Positions 1 to 8,320 of a stretch of DNA of 64,000 bases are shown in pieces (the stretch's first letter is position 1; every line of letters starts with the position of its first letter). Source of the stretch: Aequorivita sp. H23M31. Lineage in GTDB: Bacteria; Bacteroidota; Bacteroidia; Flavobacteriales; Flavobacteriaceae. The stretch is from positions 62,001 through 126,000 of the forward strand of contig NZ_CP034951.1 in NCBI RefSeq assembly GCF_004022485.1, read 5' to 3'. Position numbers and translations under genes: made by a program. The notes under the pieces are model-generated. The model saw only the letters and a list, made by a program, of their open reading frames with translations. It did no database searches and had not been told where the DNA came from.

Positions 1-27
1 CAGGTATCACACAAAGTATGTATGTTT

Positions 28-1875
28 TCAATCCCTTTTAGTTTTCGGTTTTTTTGGCCAGTACACCTCAGGAATTGTAGTTGTACTTCCGTCTCTTCCC
101 GCACGATAATGAGGAGACATAATCTCTATTCCACGCTCATTAAAAACATCCTGAATATTTTCGTGCAAATGTGAATATATCCCACCTTGTCTATTGGCCT
201 CCCTTATGTATGCGTTAATTTCGTAAGCGACATAAAAATCTTCCAATCCTGTTTGGAGAACAAAAGGTGCAGGTTCCTTCAAAACAAATTCTGTACGGAG
301 AGCAGCCTCAATTAGTGCTTCATGGACTTTTCTCCAAGGCACATCATAACCAATAGTTACCGTGCTATGGATTATCAATCCCTTCTCTGGGGCATCAATA
401 CTGTAGTTGACAGTATGGCTGCTCATTACCGTAGAATTGGGGATTGAAATAATCTCATTTTGCGCTGTTCTCACCCTTGTAACCAAAGCGGATTTTTCAA
501 TTACATCTCCAGAAACATCCCCGATCTTAACCCGATCGCCAATAGTGAACAATCGCATATAAGTTAATATCAACCCGGCGATAACGTTGGAAAGTGAACC
601 AGCAGAACCAAAGGTGAACAAAAACCCTAAAAATACGGAAACTCCTTTAAATATGGGTGAATCACTTCCTGGTAGGTATGGCCATATAACCACGATCATG
701 AAAGCAATAAGGAGAATACGAACTATTTGATAGGTTGGCTCTGCCCAATCTCGATAAAAACCGGTAAGGACCAAGTTACCTTGAGCCACTTCATCCTTTA
801 AAAAGCGAATTCCTCTAAGAATATATCGGAAAACGATTATGATAACAATTATTGTCACTAGGTCCGGAAGGTAATTCCAGAAGGAGAGTAAAATATTTTT
901 TAGCGGATTTAGAATATATCCAAATAGAGTGGAGGCAAAATGTTCTGTCCAGGGGAAAATTCCGAACAATATGGGTAGGGCAATATAAATAGCCAATAAA
1001 ATAATCAACCATTTCAAAACTTTGTTGATTACAAGTAAAACATTGATCTGTCTATCAGCATCAAAGAGGGTGTAATTTTTAATTTGAACTCCTTTGATTT
1101 TTTTATCCTTTTGCGACTGGATTTTAACCGCAGTGTAATCGAAGAACTTGGAAATATATTTTATTAAGGCTATTATAATAAGAAGCACAAGAAGTGCGAG
1201 ACCAATCTTTTTTGCAATATTGAAATAGTTTGTTTCCTCCTTATATCTTATAACTTCTGCCGTAAGGATGCTTTTGTATTCTTGGGCCAGTTCTTCCTTC
1301 GACGTATTGTTCCAAATAGCATCCGTTTCCGTTATGCTCATTATGATTGTTTCGCTCCAAACAATATCATAAGTTGTTTCGGCATTTTCTATTTTAAGGG
1401 AAGTATCGTCGAATTTAGGTGCATTTCCCAGATTTTCTAATTTTTTGTTGATAGCCTGTGCCCGATCCTTAGGAGAAAAGCTACCCAATTTAGAATAAAG
1501 GGTAAATAAAGTGTCATTAAAAAATCCGATTACCGGAAAACCTTTGGTCGTTTTTTTTAAGGAATCGATTCTCGCTTTTTTCCCCAACAATCGGTTCTTT
1601 TCTTTTGCATTTATTGCCTCCAATTGGGCCTGGAGTTCTTCTTTTTTAAGGTTATCCGTGGTTTTTAGAGCACGTAATTGTTCTTCAAGGTTGCTTTTTT
1701 GAACAGAGTCTGCTAGTCGTTGGTTCTCGATTTCCAGAAGTCGCTTATTATAGCTTTCGAGTAAAGCAATATTCACGGAATCTTTTTTGACAGTAGTGGT
1801 ATCATCTTGGGAAAATACTACGCCTCCACAAAAAAAGAGAGCAAGGAATGTTATAATAATTTTGGAACGAATCAT
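28..1875 (-). CDS. MscS-family mechanosensitive ion channel
   Basis: Predicted inner-membrane channel that opens under membrane tension and releases solutes during hypo-osmotic shock. The 615-residue protein starts with a signal peptide-like segment (about 1-22, ending VVFSQ), followed by a charged coiled-coil stretch (about 40-105). At least five hydrophobic segments follow between about 220 and 445. The last leads into the MscS signature (GSAGSLSNVIAGL, then TIGDRVKIG), followed by a beta domain (IPNSTVMSSH) and a soluble C-terminus. It is about twice the length of E. coli MscS, so it belongs to the larger MscS-like class with an extracytoplasmic N-terminal domain. Its stop codon lies 28 bases from the window edge. 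The family is clear; the precise gating role is inferred. Confidence 0.93.
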   Translation of the reverse strand: MIRSKIIITFLALFFCGGVVFSQDDTTTVKKDSVNIALLESYNKRLLEIENQRLADSVQKSNLEEQLRALKTTDNLKKEELQAQLEAINAKEKNRLLGKKARIDSLKKTTKGFPVIGFFNDTLFTLYSKLGSFSPKDRAQAINKKLENLGNAPKFDDTSLKIENAETTYDIVWSETIIMSITETDAIWNNTSKEELAQEYKSILTAEVIRYKEETNYFNIAKKIGLALLVLLIIIALIKYISKFFDYTAVKIQSQKDKKIKGVQIKNYTLFDADRQINVLLVINKVLKWLIILLAIYIALPILFGIFPWTEHFASTLFGYILNPLKNILLSFWNYLPDLVTIIVIIIVFRYILRGIRFLKDEVAQGNLVLTGFYRDWAEPTYQIVRILLIAFMIVVIWPYLPGSDSPIFKGVSVFLGFLFTFGSAGSLSNVIAGLILTYMRLFTIGDRVKIGDVSGDVIEKSALVTRVRTAQNEIISIPNSTVMSSHTVNYSIDAPEKGLIIHSTVTIGYDVPWRKVHEALIEAALRTEFVLKEPAPFVLQTGLEDFYVAYEINAYIREANRQGGIYSHLHENIQDVFNERGIEIMSPHYRAGRDGSTTTIPEVYWPKKPKTKRD

Positions 1876-1970
1876 CTAGTATCGATTTTGGGCTAAAATA
1901 ACTAAAAACAAACTCAAGTAAATCAAAAACTTAGAAAGGAAAGAAGAGAAGAGCTATCTCCATTAAAGTG

Positions 1971-2010
1971 AAAAAAACCGGCTAGAGAATTGCATTCTCT
2001 GCCGGTAAGA
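1971..2010 (-). terminator. Intrinsic terminator of the DUF3276 gene
   Basis: Read on the minus strand, a GC-rich stem (ACCGGC paired with GCCGGT, continued by AGAGAAT/ATTCTCT with one bulged base) is followed by seven T residues. It lies directly downstream of the 2032 stop codon. Confidence 0.8.
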
Positions 2011-2031
2011 CATTTTAAATGTGATTTATAT

Positions 2032-2433
2032 TTATATATCGTCAAATTCGATATCAGTAAAATTACTGGTATCTGTTTCACCATTGAGTGATGGATTAGA
2101 AACAGCCTCAGCAGCTTGTTCTTCTTCATAAGAAGGTTTGTAATCTTTCTGATGGCGCTCGCTAATTACTTCTTCTCCCTTTTCGTCAATAACATAATTG
2201 ATCATTTCCTCGAGAGTATCCTTGAATTCAGAAAAATCCTCTTTATACAAATAGATTTTGTGTTTTTTGTAATGGAAGGATCCATCGTCGTTCGTAAACT
2301 TTTTGCTTTCTGTGATGGTCAGGTAAAAATCTCCTGCTTTCGTGGACCGTACATCAAAAAAATAAGTACGGCGTCCTGCCCGCATTACTTTTGAAAAAAT
2401 CTCTTCTTGCTCCATTGTAAATTGTTCACCCAT
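2032..2433 (-). CDS. DUF3276 / PUR-alpha-like nucleic acid-binding protein
   Basis: A 133-residue protein of the bacterial PUR (DUF3276) family, whose members bind single-stranded DNA or RNA through a PUR repeat. The core spans about residues 10-80 (VMRAGRRTYFFDVR, then YLTITESKK and KIYLYKEDF). It ends in an acidic tail of about 45 residues (EEEQAAEA, FTDIEFDDI). The small size, lone PUR repeat and acidic tail are usual for Bacteroidota. The gene stands alone with its own terminator. The regulatory target cannot be read from the sequence. Confidence 0.88.
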   Translation of the reverse strand: MGEQFTMEQEEIFSKVMRAGRRTYFFDVRSTKAGDFYLTITESKKFTNDDGSFHYKKHKIYLYKEDFSEFKDTLEEMINYVIDEKGEEVISERHQKDYKPSYEEEQAAEAVSNPSLNGETDTSNFTDIEFDDI

Positions 2434-2499
2434 GATGTTTGTTTTTTTCTTTATACGATGCCAAAAATCTAAAAAATTTCTATACTAGCCAAAGTAAAT

Positions 2500-4257
2500 T
2501 TACATTTCTTTTTCCATAAGTTGCTTTGCATACAACTCCTTGTAATAACCCTCAGAGGCAACTAGTTGATTGTGCGTGCCTCTTTGGATTATTCTTCCCT
2601 CCTCCAAAACAATAATTTTAGTGGCATTTTTTACCGATGAAATTCTATGGCTTACGATTATTGTTGTCTTGTTTTTGGTGATTTTTTGCAAATTATGAAG
2701 TATCTGTTCTTCCGTTTCTGTATCCACCGCAGATAGGCAGTCGTCAAATAGCAGAATTTTCGGATCTTTTATTATCGCCCTTGCAATGGACAGTCGTTGT
2801 TTTTGCCCACCGCTCAAGGTGATCCCGCGTTCTCCAAGAACGGTATCATAACCTTTGTTGAATTCAATAATGTTTTTATGGACCACAGCATTTTTTGCGG
2901 CCTGGATAACTTCCTCTTCCGAAGCATCTTCCTTCCCGAATTTAATATTATTCCGAAGAGTATCACTGAACAGAAAGGCATCTTGTGGCACATATCCTAT
3001 ACTATTCCGTAAATCTTGTAAATTTAGTTGCTTAATATTTGTTCCATCAATCGTCAACATTCCATCTGCTACATCGTATAGCCTTCCAATAAGTTCAAGA
3101 ATGGTTGATTTTCCCGAACCTGTATTACCAACAATAGCAAGGGTTTCTCCCTGAGTTACCGAAAAGGAAACGTCTTTTAAAGCGGTAATGCCCGTATCTG
3201 GATAGGTAAAAGTAAGCTTGTGGAATTCAATAGTACCATTAATAGGAGTGTGTTCATCCTTTTCATTTTGAATGGCAGGTTCGGTATGTAGAAATTCATT
3301 AATTCTTTTTTGCGACGCCTCCGCCTGCTGTACCATAGAAGCTACAAACCCTACGACCGCAACCGGCCAAGTAAGCATGTTTACATACATTAAAAACTCG
3401 ACAAGCGTTCCAATTTCAGCAATTTGTCCATTGATGTATCGCGTCCCTCCTATATAAACTACAAGAATATTACTCACCCCAATCAACAACATCATAAGGG
3501 GGCCAAATAGTGCTTGAACCTTCGCCAGATCGATATTCTTTTCTTTACTGCCTTCAGCAAGTTGTTCAAAATCATTATTTATTCGGGGCTCGATTCCATA
3601 AGCTTTGATTACCGAAATTCCGCTAAAACTCTCTTGGGTAAATGATGTTAATTTGGAAAGATATTGCTGAACTATTGTACTCTTTTGATGGATCATTACA
3701 CTCAGCTTAAAAATAGCAAACGAAAGTATTGGGAAAGGGGCTACTGCATACAAAGTGAGAATAGGATCTTTATAAAACATATATGTGATAACTACTATAA
3801 AAAGAGTCACGGTAGAGATACTGTACATAAGGGCAGGACCTACATACATTCGTACTTTTGAAACGTCTTCACTAATACGGTTCATTAAGTCTCCTGTTCT
3901 GTTTTGTTTGTAGAATCCTAATGAGAGTCTTTCGTAATGTTCAAAAACCTTGTTTTTTATATCATATTCAACATAGCGGGATACGACTATAAATGTCTGG
4001 CGCATAATAAAAGTAAAGAATCCTGAAAGAAGCGCTGCCCCCAAAAGTAATAGCACATTTATCAAAAGAGCATGTTTTACATCGGCGAGATTGGTTATAT
4101 CGCCATCCATATATTGTTTTATAGCAGTAACAGAATCGCCAATTTTCATAGGAACTACCAATTTGAAAACCGTTGCGATGATGGTGATGAACACGCCTAG
4201 GATAAGTCGCCCTTTATATTTTAAAAAATAATGGTTTAAATATTTTAATTCTTTCAT
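2500..4257 (-). CDS. ABC exporter half-transporter, MdlA/YheI-like (degenerate Walker B)
   Basis: A 585-residue type IV ABC exporter half: a six-helix membrane domain (about 1-320) fused to a nucleotide-binding domain. Walker A is GNTGSGKST at 377-385 and the signature LSGGQ is at 481-485. Walker B reads ILLFDD at 501-506, so the usual catalytic Glu is Asp (D506). The LFDDCLSAVD motif is typical of the MdlA/YheI side of heterodimeric exporters, where this subunit contributes the degenerate ATP site. The expected partner has a normal Glu and an altered signature, and that pattern is seen in the gene at 44761-46527. The transported substrate is unknown; multidrug or lipid-like compounds are usual for the family. 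Confidence 0.92.
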   Translation of the reverse strand: MKELKYLNHYFLKYKGRLILGVFITIIATVFKLVVPMKIGDSVTAIKQYMDGDITNLADVKHALLINVLLLLGAALLSGFFTFIMRQTFIVVSRYVEYDIKNKVFEHYERLSLGFYKQNRTGDLMNRISEDVSKVRMYVGPALMYSISTVTLFIVVITYMFYKDPILTLYAVAPFPILSFAIFKLSVMIHQKSTIVQQYLSKLTSFTQESFSGISVIKAYGIEPRINNDFEQLAEGSKEKNIDLAKVQALFGPLMMLLIGVSNILVVYIGGTRYINGQIAEIGTLVEFLMYVNMLTWPVAVVGFVASMVQQAEASQKRINEFLHTEPAIQNEKDEHTPINGTIEFHKLTFTYPDTGITALKDVSFSVTQGETLAIVGNTGSGKSTILELIGRLYDVADGMLTIDGTNIKQLNLQDLRNSIGYVPQDAFLFSDTLRNNIKFGKEDASEEEVIQAAKNAVVHKNIIEFNKGYDTVLGERGITLSGGQKQRLSIARAIIKDPKILLFDDCLSAVDTETEEQILHNLQKITKNKTTIIVSHRISSVKNATKIIVLEEGRIIQRGTHNQLVASEGYYKELYAKQLMEKEM

Positions 4258-4306
4258 TTATAGAAATTAGGCTTTTTTTTATATTCCTAAATTAACAAGC
4301 ATTTTA

Positions 4307-4337
4307 TTGTAAAGTACATAGTGAAATATTACTTTTG
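4307..4337 (+). promoter_or_regulatory. Promoter of leucine dehydrogenase gene
   Basis: TTG at 4307-4309 is separated by 20 bp from TACTTTTG at 4330-4337. This matches the Bacteroidota sigma-A pattern (TTG, about 19-21 bp, TAnnTTTG). The start codon is 41 bp further on. Confidence 0.7.
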
Positions 4338-4378
4338 CAACAGCATTTTAAGGAATAAATAATTATAATTTACAAGGT

Positions 4379-5476
4379 ATGACCACTGAAATAATCGACA
4401 AAAACGAACTTCATAAAATGGATCCAGTATTCGGACAAGAGTCTTTTGACAATCACGAACAGATTGTTTTTTGCAACGACAAAGATACTGGATTAAAAGC
4501 AATAATTGGTATACACAATACAGTTTTGGGTCCCTCTTTGGGAGGTACCAGGATGTGGAATTACACTTCAGAATGGGATGCTCTTAATGATGTTTTGCGT
4601 CTTTCTAGAGGAATGACTTATAAGAGTGCAATTTCTGGTCTAAACCTTGGCGGGGGAAAAGCCGTAATAATCGGAGATGCAAAAACCCAAAAGACCCCGG
4701 AACTGATGCTCAAGTTCGGGGAATTTGTAAACTCGTTGGGTGGGAAGTACATTACTGCTGAAGATGTTGGGATGCAAACTTCCGATATGGATTTGGTGCG
4801 TACGGTAACTCCTTACGTTACAGGACTTTCTGAGTCTTTGGGAGGAAAAGGGAACCCCTCTCCAATTACTGCTTATGGTGTTTTTATGGGAATGAAAGGG
4901 GCAGCACAATTTACTTTCGGAAGTGATGACCTAGAAGGGAAAGTGGTATATGTTCAAGGTATTGGTAATGTGGGTGAAGCTTTGGTGGAGCGTCTTAGCA
5001 AAGATGGCGCAAAAGTTTTCATTTCCGATATTAACCGAGACAAATTGGAAGAAGTACGTGATAAGTATAACGTTAAGATATATGAAGGAAACGACCTCTA
5101 TTCCGAAGAAATGGATATTTATGCACCCTGTGCATTGGGAGCGACGGTAAACGACCAAACCATTGGAAAATTAAAGACTAAAATTATTGCGGGAGCGGCC
5201 AATAACCAATTGGCAGTTGAACAAAAACATGGAAAGATGCTCCGCGATAAAGGAATTATCTGGGCACCCGACTTTTTGATTAATGCTGGTGGGGTTATCA
5301 ATGTTTACGCTGAACTGGAAAACTACGATCGTAAGGAAATTATGCGTAAAACCGAACATATCTACGATACCACATTGGAAATCCTGAAAAATGCTGCCGA
5401 TAACTCTATAACTACGTATCAAGCGGCGTACAATATTGCCCAAGCCAGAATCGATGAGCGAAAAAACCAAAAATAG
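4379..5476 (+). CDS. Leucine dehydrogenase (Glu/Leu/Phe/Val dehydrogenase family)
   Basis: Catalyses NAD-dependent reversible oxidative deamination of branched-chain amino acids to 2-oxo acids, feeding branched-chain fatty acid synthesis or catabolism. The 365-residue protein has the family layout: the glycine-rich substrate region with catalytic lysine (GLNLGGGKAVIIGD, about residue 90), TAEDVGM, and the Rossmann NAD-binding motif VQGIGNVGEAL (about 193). The length is normal. A promoter lies just upstream. The small-substrate preference (leucine versus other branched amino acids) is assigned from family resemblance only. Confidence 0.92.
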   Translation: MTTEIIDKNELHKMDPVFGQESFDNHEQIVFCNDKDTGLKAIIGIHNTVLGPSLGGTRMWNYTSEWDALNDVLRLSRGMTYKSAISGLNLGGGKAVIIGDAKTQKTPELMLKFGEFVNSLGGKYITAEDVGMQTSDMDLVRTVTPYVTGLSESLGGKGNPSPITAYGVFMGMKGAAQFTFGSDDLEGKVVYVQGIGNVGEALVERLSKDGAKVFISDINRDKLEEVRDKYNVKIYEGNDLYSEEMDIYAPCALGATVNDQTIGKLKTKIIAGAANNQLAVEQKHGKMLRDKGIIWAPDFLINAGGVINVYAELENYDRKEIMRKTEHIYDTTLEILKNAADNSITTYQAAYNIAQARIDERKNQK

Positions 5477-5513
5477 TTAACTAAATTGAGTCGTAACTCA
5501 GTTGGTATTTTAA

Positions 5514-5521
5514 TATCTTTG
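5514..5521 (+). promoter_or_regulatory. -7 box TATCTTTG of nusB
   Basis: Exact TAnnTTTG match 54 bp upstream of the nusB ATG. A TTG lies 25 bp further upstream (5486-5488), longer than the usual spacing. A perfect palindrome begins 3 bp after the box. Confidence 0.6.
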
Positions 5522-5524
5522 CAG

Positions 5525-5555
5525 CGCACAAGAATATTCTTGTGCGTTGTTTTTT
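5525..5555 (+). terminator. Perfect palindrome plus T-tract in the nusB leader (attenuator or leuDH terminator)
   Basis: A perfect 22-bp palindrome (5525-5546; arm CGCACAAGAAT) is followed by TTGTTTTTT. As RNA it folds into a stem of at least 9 bp with an AUAU loop and a U-tract, the form of an intrinsic terminator. It could end the leucine dehydrogenase transcript. Because it lies after the -7 box of nusB, it would also sit in the nusB leader. Confidence 0.72.
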
Positions 5556-5575
5556 AATAGTTCTTTCATAAAAAT

Positions 5576-6520
5576 ATGCTTACACGAAGACATATTAGGG
5601 TAAAGGTTTTGCAATCTATCTATGCGTATAACCGACGGGTAAACCCCGATTTGGACGCTCAAGAGAAATTTTTGAAATACAGTATTGAGCAAATGCAGGA
5701 TCTCTATTTGTTGATGCTTCAGCTAATGATATCCATGCAGGGGCAGGCCGAACGATTTCTGATTATCTCCAAACAAAAATATTTGGCTACCGAAATGGAG
5801 AAAAATCCCAGCCATACTTTTGTCGATAATAAATTATTGAAATTAATCGCCTCCAACTCTCTTTTCGCTGAAACTATAGAGAAAAAGAAATTGGATTATT
5901 GGAAAATGGATTCGGAATATGTTACCATTCTTTTTAATGAGCTAAAAGAAAAGGATTGGTATAAGGAATATCTTACCAAGGAAAACACGGATTTCAAGGA
6001 GGATCAAAAATTTGTGATCCGCATTTACAAAGAGATAATAGCTCCCAACGAAAAAATTTATGAATATATAGAGGACAAGCGACTTACCTGGATAGATGAT
6101 TTTCCAATTGTCAATACAGCTATTGTTAAGATGCTAGGGAAACTTTCAGAAAAAAATGTCTCTTCTCTATTAGTTCCCGAGCTATATAAGAATAAGGAAG
6201 ATCGGGAATATGCGATTCAGCTTTTCCGAAAGGTAATCTTGAATGAAGATAAACTCAATGCTGAAATAACCGGCAAGACTCCAAATTGGGATCAAGATCG
6301 TATAGCCGATGTTGATTTAATTATTCTCAAAATGGGTATTGCTGAGTTTCTCTACTTCCCTTCCATTCCTGAACGCGCAACCATTAACGAGTACCTGGAA
6401 ATCTCAAAGGAGTATTCCACGCCGAAGAGCAGCATTTTTGTCAATGGTATCCTTGACAAAATAGTGAAGGAGTTTTCTGAGAACGGTAAGCTTAATAAAA
6501 TAGGACGGGGGCTTCAATAA
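5576..6520 (+). CDS. nusB: Transcription antitermination factor NusB (long Bacteroidota form)
   Basis: NusB forms a heterodimer with NusE (S10) on boxA RNA and supports antitermination of rRNA operons. The 314-residue protein is about twice the E. coli length. The N-terminus MLTRRHIRVKVLQSIYAY carries the arginine-rich RNA-binding start. The conserved NusB core is at the C-terminus (WDQDRIADVDLIILKMGIAEFLYFPSIPERATINEYLEISKEYSTPKSSIFVNGILDKI in pieces from about residue 238). The middle is the extra domain seen in Bacteroidota homologs. It heads a likely group with the DUF1573 gene and yajC. A terminator-like hairpin in the leader suggests attenuation. Confidence 0.93.
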   Translation: MLTRRHIRVKVLQSIYAYNRRVNPDLDAQEKFLKYSIEQMQDLYLLMLQLMISMQGQAERFLIISKQKYLATEMEKNPSHTFVDNKLLKLIASNSLFAETIEKKKLDYWKMDSEYVTILFNELKEKDWYKEYLTKENTDFKEDQKFVIRIYKEIIAPNEKIYEYIEDKRLTWIDDFPIVNTAIVKMLGKLSEKNVSSLLVPELYKNKEDREYAIQLFRKVILNEDKLNAEITGKTPNWDQDRIADVDLIILKMGIAEFLYFPSIPERATINEYLEISKEYSTPKSSIFVNGILDKIVKEFSENGKLNKIGRGLQ

Positions 6521-6535
6521 AAGTAAAAAAATGAC

Positions 6536-6543
6536 TATTTTTG
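6536..6543 (+). promoter_or_regulatory. -7 box TATTTTTG of the DUF1573 lipoprotein gene
   Basis: Exact TAnnTTTG match ending 29 bp before the ATG at 6573. It overlaps an upstream in-frame ATG (6531), so translation from 6531 is unlikely. No clear TTG at -33. Confidence 0.6.
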
Positions 6544-6572
6544 CCGTGCTAAAAACAAAAATATTAATCACA

Positions 6573-7043
6573 ATGAAAAAATCAATTTTAATTGTAGCAG
6601 TGCTATCGGTTTTTGCTTTTTCTTCTTGTAAGGATAATGCAGTGGACAAAGTAAATGAAGACAATGTAGTTGCGGCAGCGGATCGTGACGCTCAATCAGG
6701 AAAATTCCCAAAAATTTCTTTTGAGGAAGAACAGTTTGATTTTGGAACAATCGATCAAGGTACCAATGTGGAGCACACATTTAAATTTAAAAATACAGGG
6801 GATGCGCCACTTATGATTGTAGATGCAAAAAGCAGTTGTGGATGTACCGTTCCTACCTATACAAAAGAACCTATTGCTCCTGGATCTGAAGGTGAACTTT
6901 TGGTAAAATTTAATGGTAGCGGTCAGAATCAAGTGAGCAAAACAGTTACCGTTATTACCAATACTGAGGCAGGATCAGAAACTCTGACCATCAAAGCTTT
7001 TGTTAATCCAAAAAATCCAACAACAAAAGCACCTACATCTTAA
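6573..7043 (+). CDS. DUF1573 lipoprotein
   Basis: A 156-residue secreted lipoprotein: signal sequence from MKKSILIVAVLSVF, with a lipobox-like FSSC near residue 20. One DUF1573 domain follows, an immunoglobulin-like beta sandwich (EEQFDFGTIDQGTNVEHTF, NTGDAPL, SSCGCTVPTYT). The paired cysteines of the SSCGC motif are intact. The start was chosen at 6573 because the upstream in-frame ATG precedes a promoter box and would place the signal peptide internally. yajC follows after 27 bp. A second DUF1573 protein is at 27392-27787. The molecular function of the family is not established. Confidence 0.88.
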   Translation: MKKSILIVAVLSVFAFSSCKDNAVDKVNEDNVVAAADRDAQSGKFPKISFEEEQFDFGTIDQGTNVEHTFKFKNTGDAPLMIVDAKSSCGCTVPTYTKEPIAPGSEGELLVKFNGSGQNQVSKTVTVITNTEAGSETLTIKAFVNPKNPTTKAPTS

Positions 7044-7070
7044 TAAAATCCAATATTTATAGTCTACGTT

Positions 7071-7361
7071 ATGGGAGATCTTTCTCAATTTTTACCGATA
7101 GTTTTATTGTTTCTAGTGATGTATCTCTTTCTGATACGTCCACAAATGAAAAAGGCCAAGCAAGAAAAACAATTTGCCGCACAACTTAAAAAGGGTGACA
7201 AAGTGATTACAATGGGTGGTCTGCACGGTAAAGTTGTCGATCTTTTTGAGGATGGCACCTGCATCATTGAAAGTATGTCAGGCAAGCAAAAATTTGAAAG
7301 ATCAGCCATTTCGATGGAAAAAACAGCGAAGCTGAACGCTCCGGTTAAGGAAAAAAAATAA
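7071..7361 (+). CDS. yajC: Preprotein translocase subunit YajC
   Basis: Small accessory subunit of the Sec translocon that associates with SecDF in the inner membrane. The 96-residue protein has one N-terminal membrane helix (about 6-26, FLPIVLLFLVMYLFLIRPQ). A cytoplasmic domain with the family motif QMKKAKQ and KKGDKVITMGGLHGKV follows, with a lysine-rich tail. Length and architecture are normal. It is 27 bp downstream of the DUF1573 gene, and a strong terminator follows. Confidence 0.95.
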   Translation: MGDLSQFLPIVLLFLVMYLFLIRPQMKKAKQEKQFAAQLKKGDKVITMGGLHGKVVDLFEDGTCIIESMSGKQKFERSAISMEKTAKLNAPVKEKK

Positions 7362-7386
7362 TTTAATTGTTCTTTTGTAATAATGC

Positions 7387-7422
7387 CTCCCTCGCTATTA
7401 ATTTAGTGGGGGAGTTTTTTTT
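7387..7422 (+). terminator. Terminator after yajC
   Basis: An 11-bp stem with two wobble pairs (CTCCCTCGCTA with TAGTGGGGGAG) is followed by eight T residues. It ends the DUF1573-yajC transcript. Confidence 0.85.
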
Positions 7423-7534
7423 GTAGGTACTTCACCAAAAGTGACCTATGGATTTAACAGCCACGATCTCCAATCTTTAAGGGGTTGCGGACTCCAAAAA
7501 ATGTATAAAACTCTTAACTTGCAATAAAAAGAAG

Positions 7535-8179
7535 ATGGAAGAAAAGCTTTATGATTACCGGAAATCCTATCAGAAGGGGACGCTTTCGAAGGAGTCTGTG
7601 GATGAAAACCCTATGCAACAATTCCGGACGTGGTTTTTTGAAGTACAGGATAGCAATACCGTAGATGAAGTAAATGCAATGACCGTATCCACGGTTGGTG
7701 TTGATGGTTTTCCGAAGGGGAGGGTTGTGCTGTTAAAAAAGTATGACGAAAACGGTTTTTACTTTTATACAAATTACAACAGTGAAAAGGGAATAGCCAT
7801 TGAAAAGAACAACAAAGTTTCCCTCTCATTCTTCTGGCCCAAAATGGAGCGCCAAATTTTAATAAAAGGAATTGCCGAACGAACATCCGAAACAGATTCT
7901 ACCAATTATTTTCATTCCCGTCCTAAGGGAAGTCAACTTGGGGCATTAGTATCTCATCAAAGTACTCCTGTTGATTCTCGTGAAATTCTAGAGAACAAAC
8001 TCCACCAACTAGAAAAGGAATATGAAAATAGAGAAGTGCCAAAACCAATGGAATGGGGTGGATATTTAATAAGACCGGTTTCAATAGAGTTTTGGCAGGG
8101 TAGACCCAATAGACTCCACGATCGAATTCGCTATACTTTGATTAATTATGATTGGGTCATTGAACGTTTGGCACCGTAA
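7535..8179 (+). CDS. pdxH: Pyridoxamine 5'-phosphate oxidase
   Basis: FMN enzyme that oxidises pyridoxamine- or pyridoxine-5'-phosphate to pyridoxal 5'-phosphate, the last step of PLP synthesis and salvage. The 214-residue protein has the family motifs PKGRVVLLKKYDENGF and FYTNYNSEKG (FMN/substrate binding), SHQST in the middle, and the C-terminal WQGRPNRLHDRIRY. Length is normal. It is convergent with the kynurenine cluster, whose kynureninase needs PLP, but no operon link is visible. Confidence 0.96.
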   Translation: MEEKLYDYRKSYQKGTLSKESVDENPMQQFRTWFFEVQDSNTVDEVNAMTVSTVGVDGFPKGRVVLLKKYDENGFYFYTNYNSEKGIAIEKNNKVSLSFFWPKMERQILIKGIAERTSETDSTNYFHSRPKGSQLGALVSHQSTPVDSREILENKLHQLEKEYENREVPKPMEWGGYLIRPVSIEFWQGRPNRLHDRIRYTLINYDWVIERLAP

Positions 8180-8320
8180 AATTGTAAGCACCAAATTATA
8201 AGCTCCAAATTCCAAACTTGAATACCGGCAGGGTTGGAATTCCAAAACTCAGTTCCATATAACAATCTTATATGGTAAATCATACCTCATGGTTCGTAAA
8301 TCGTAAATTGTACCTCGTTT

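Noticed and set aside
8180..8320. Terminator between pdxH and the ALDH gene
   Set aside because: The ccaaatt-type repeats there do not form a GC stem with a T-run.
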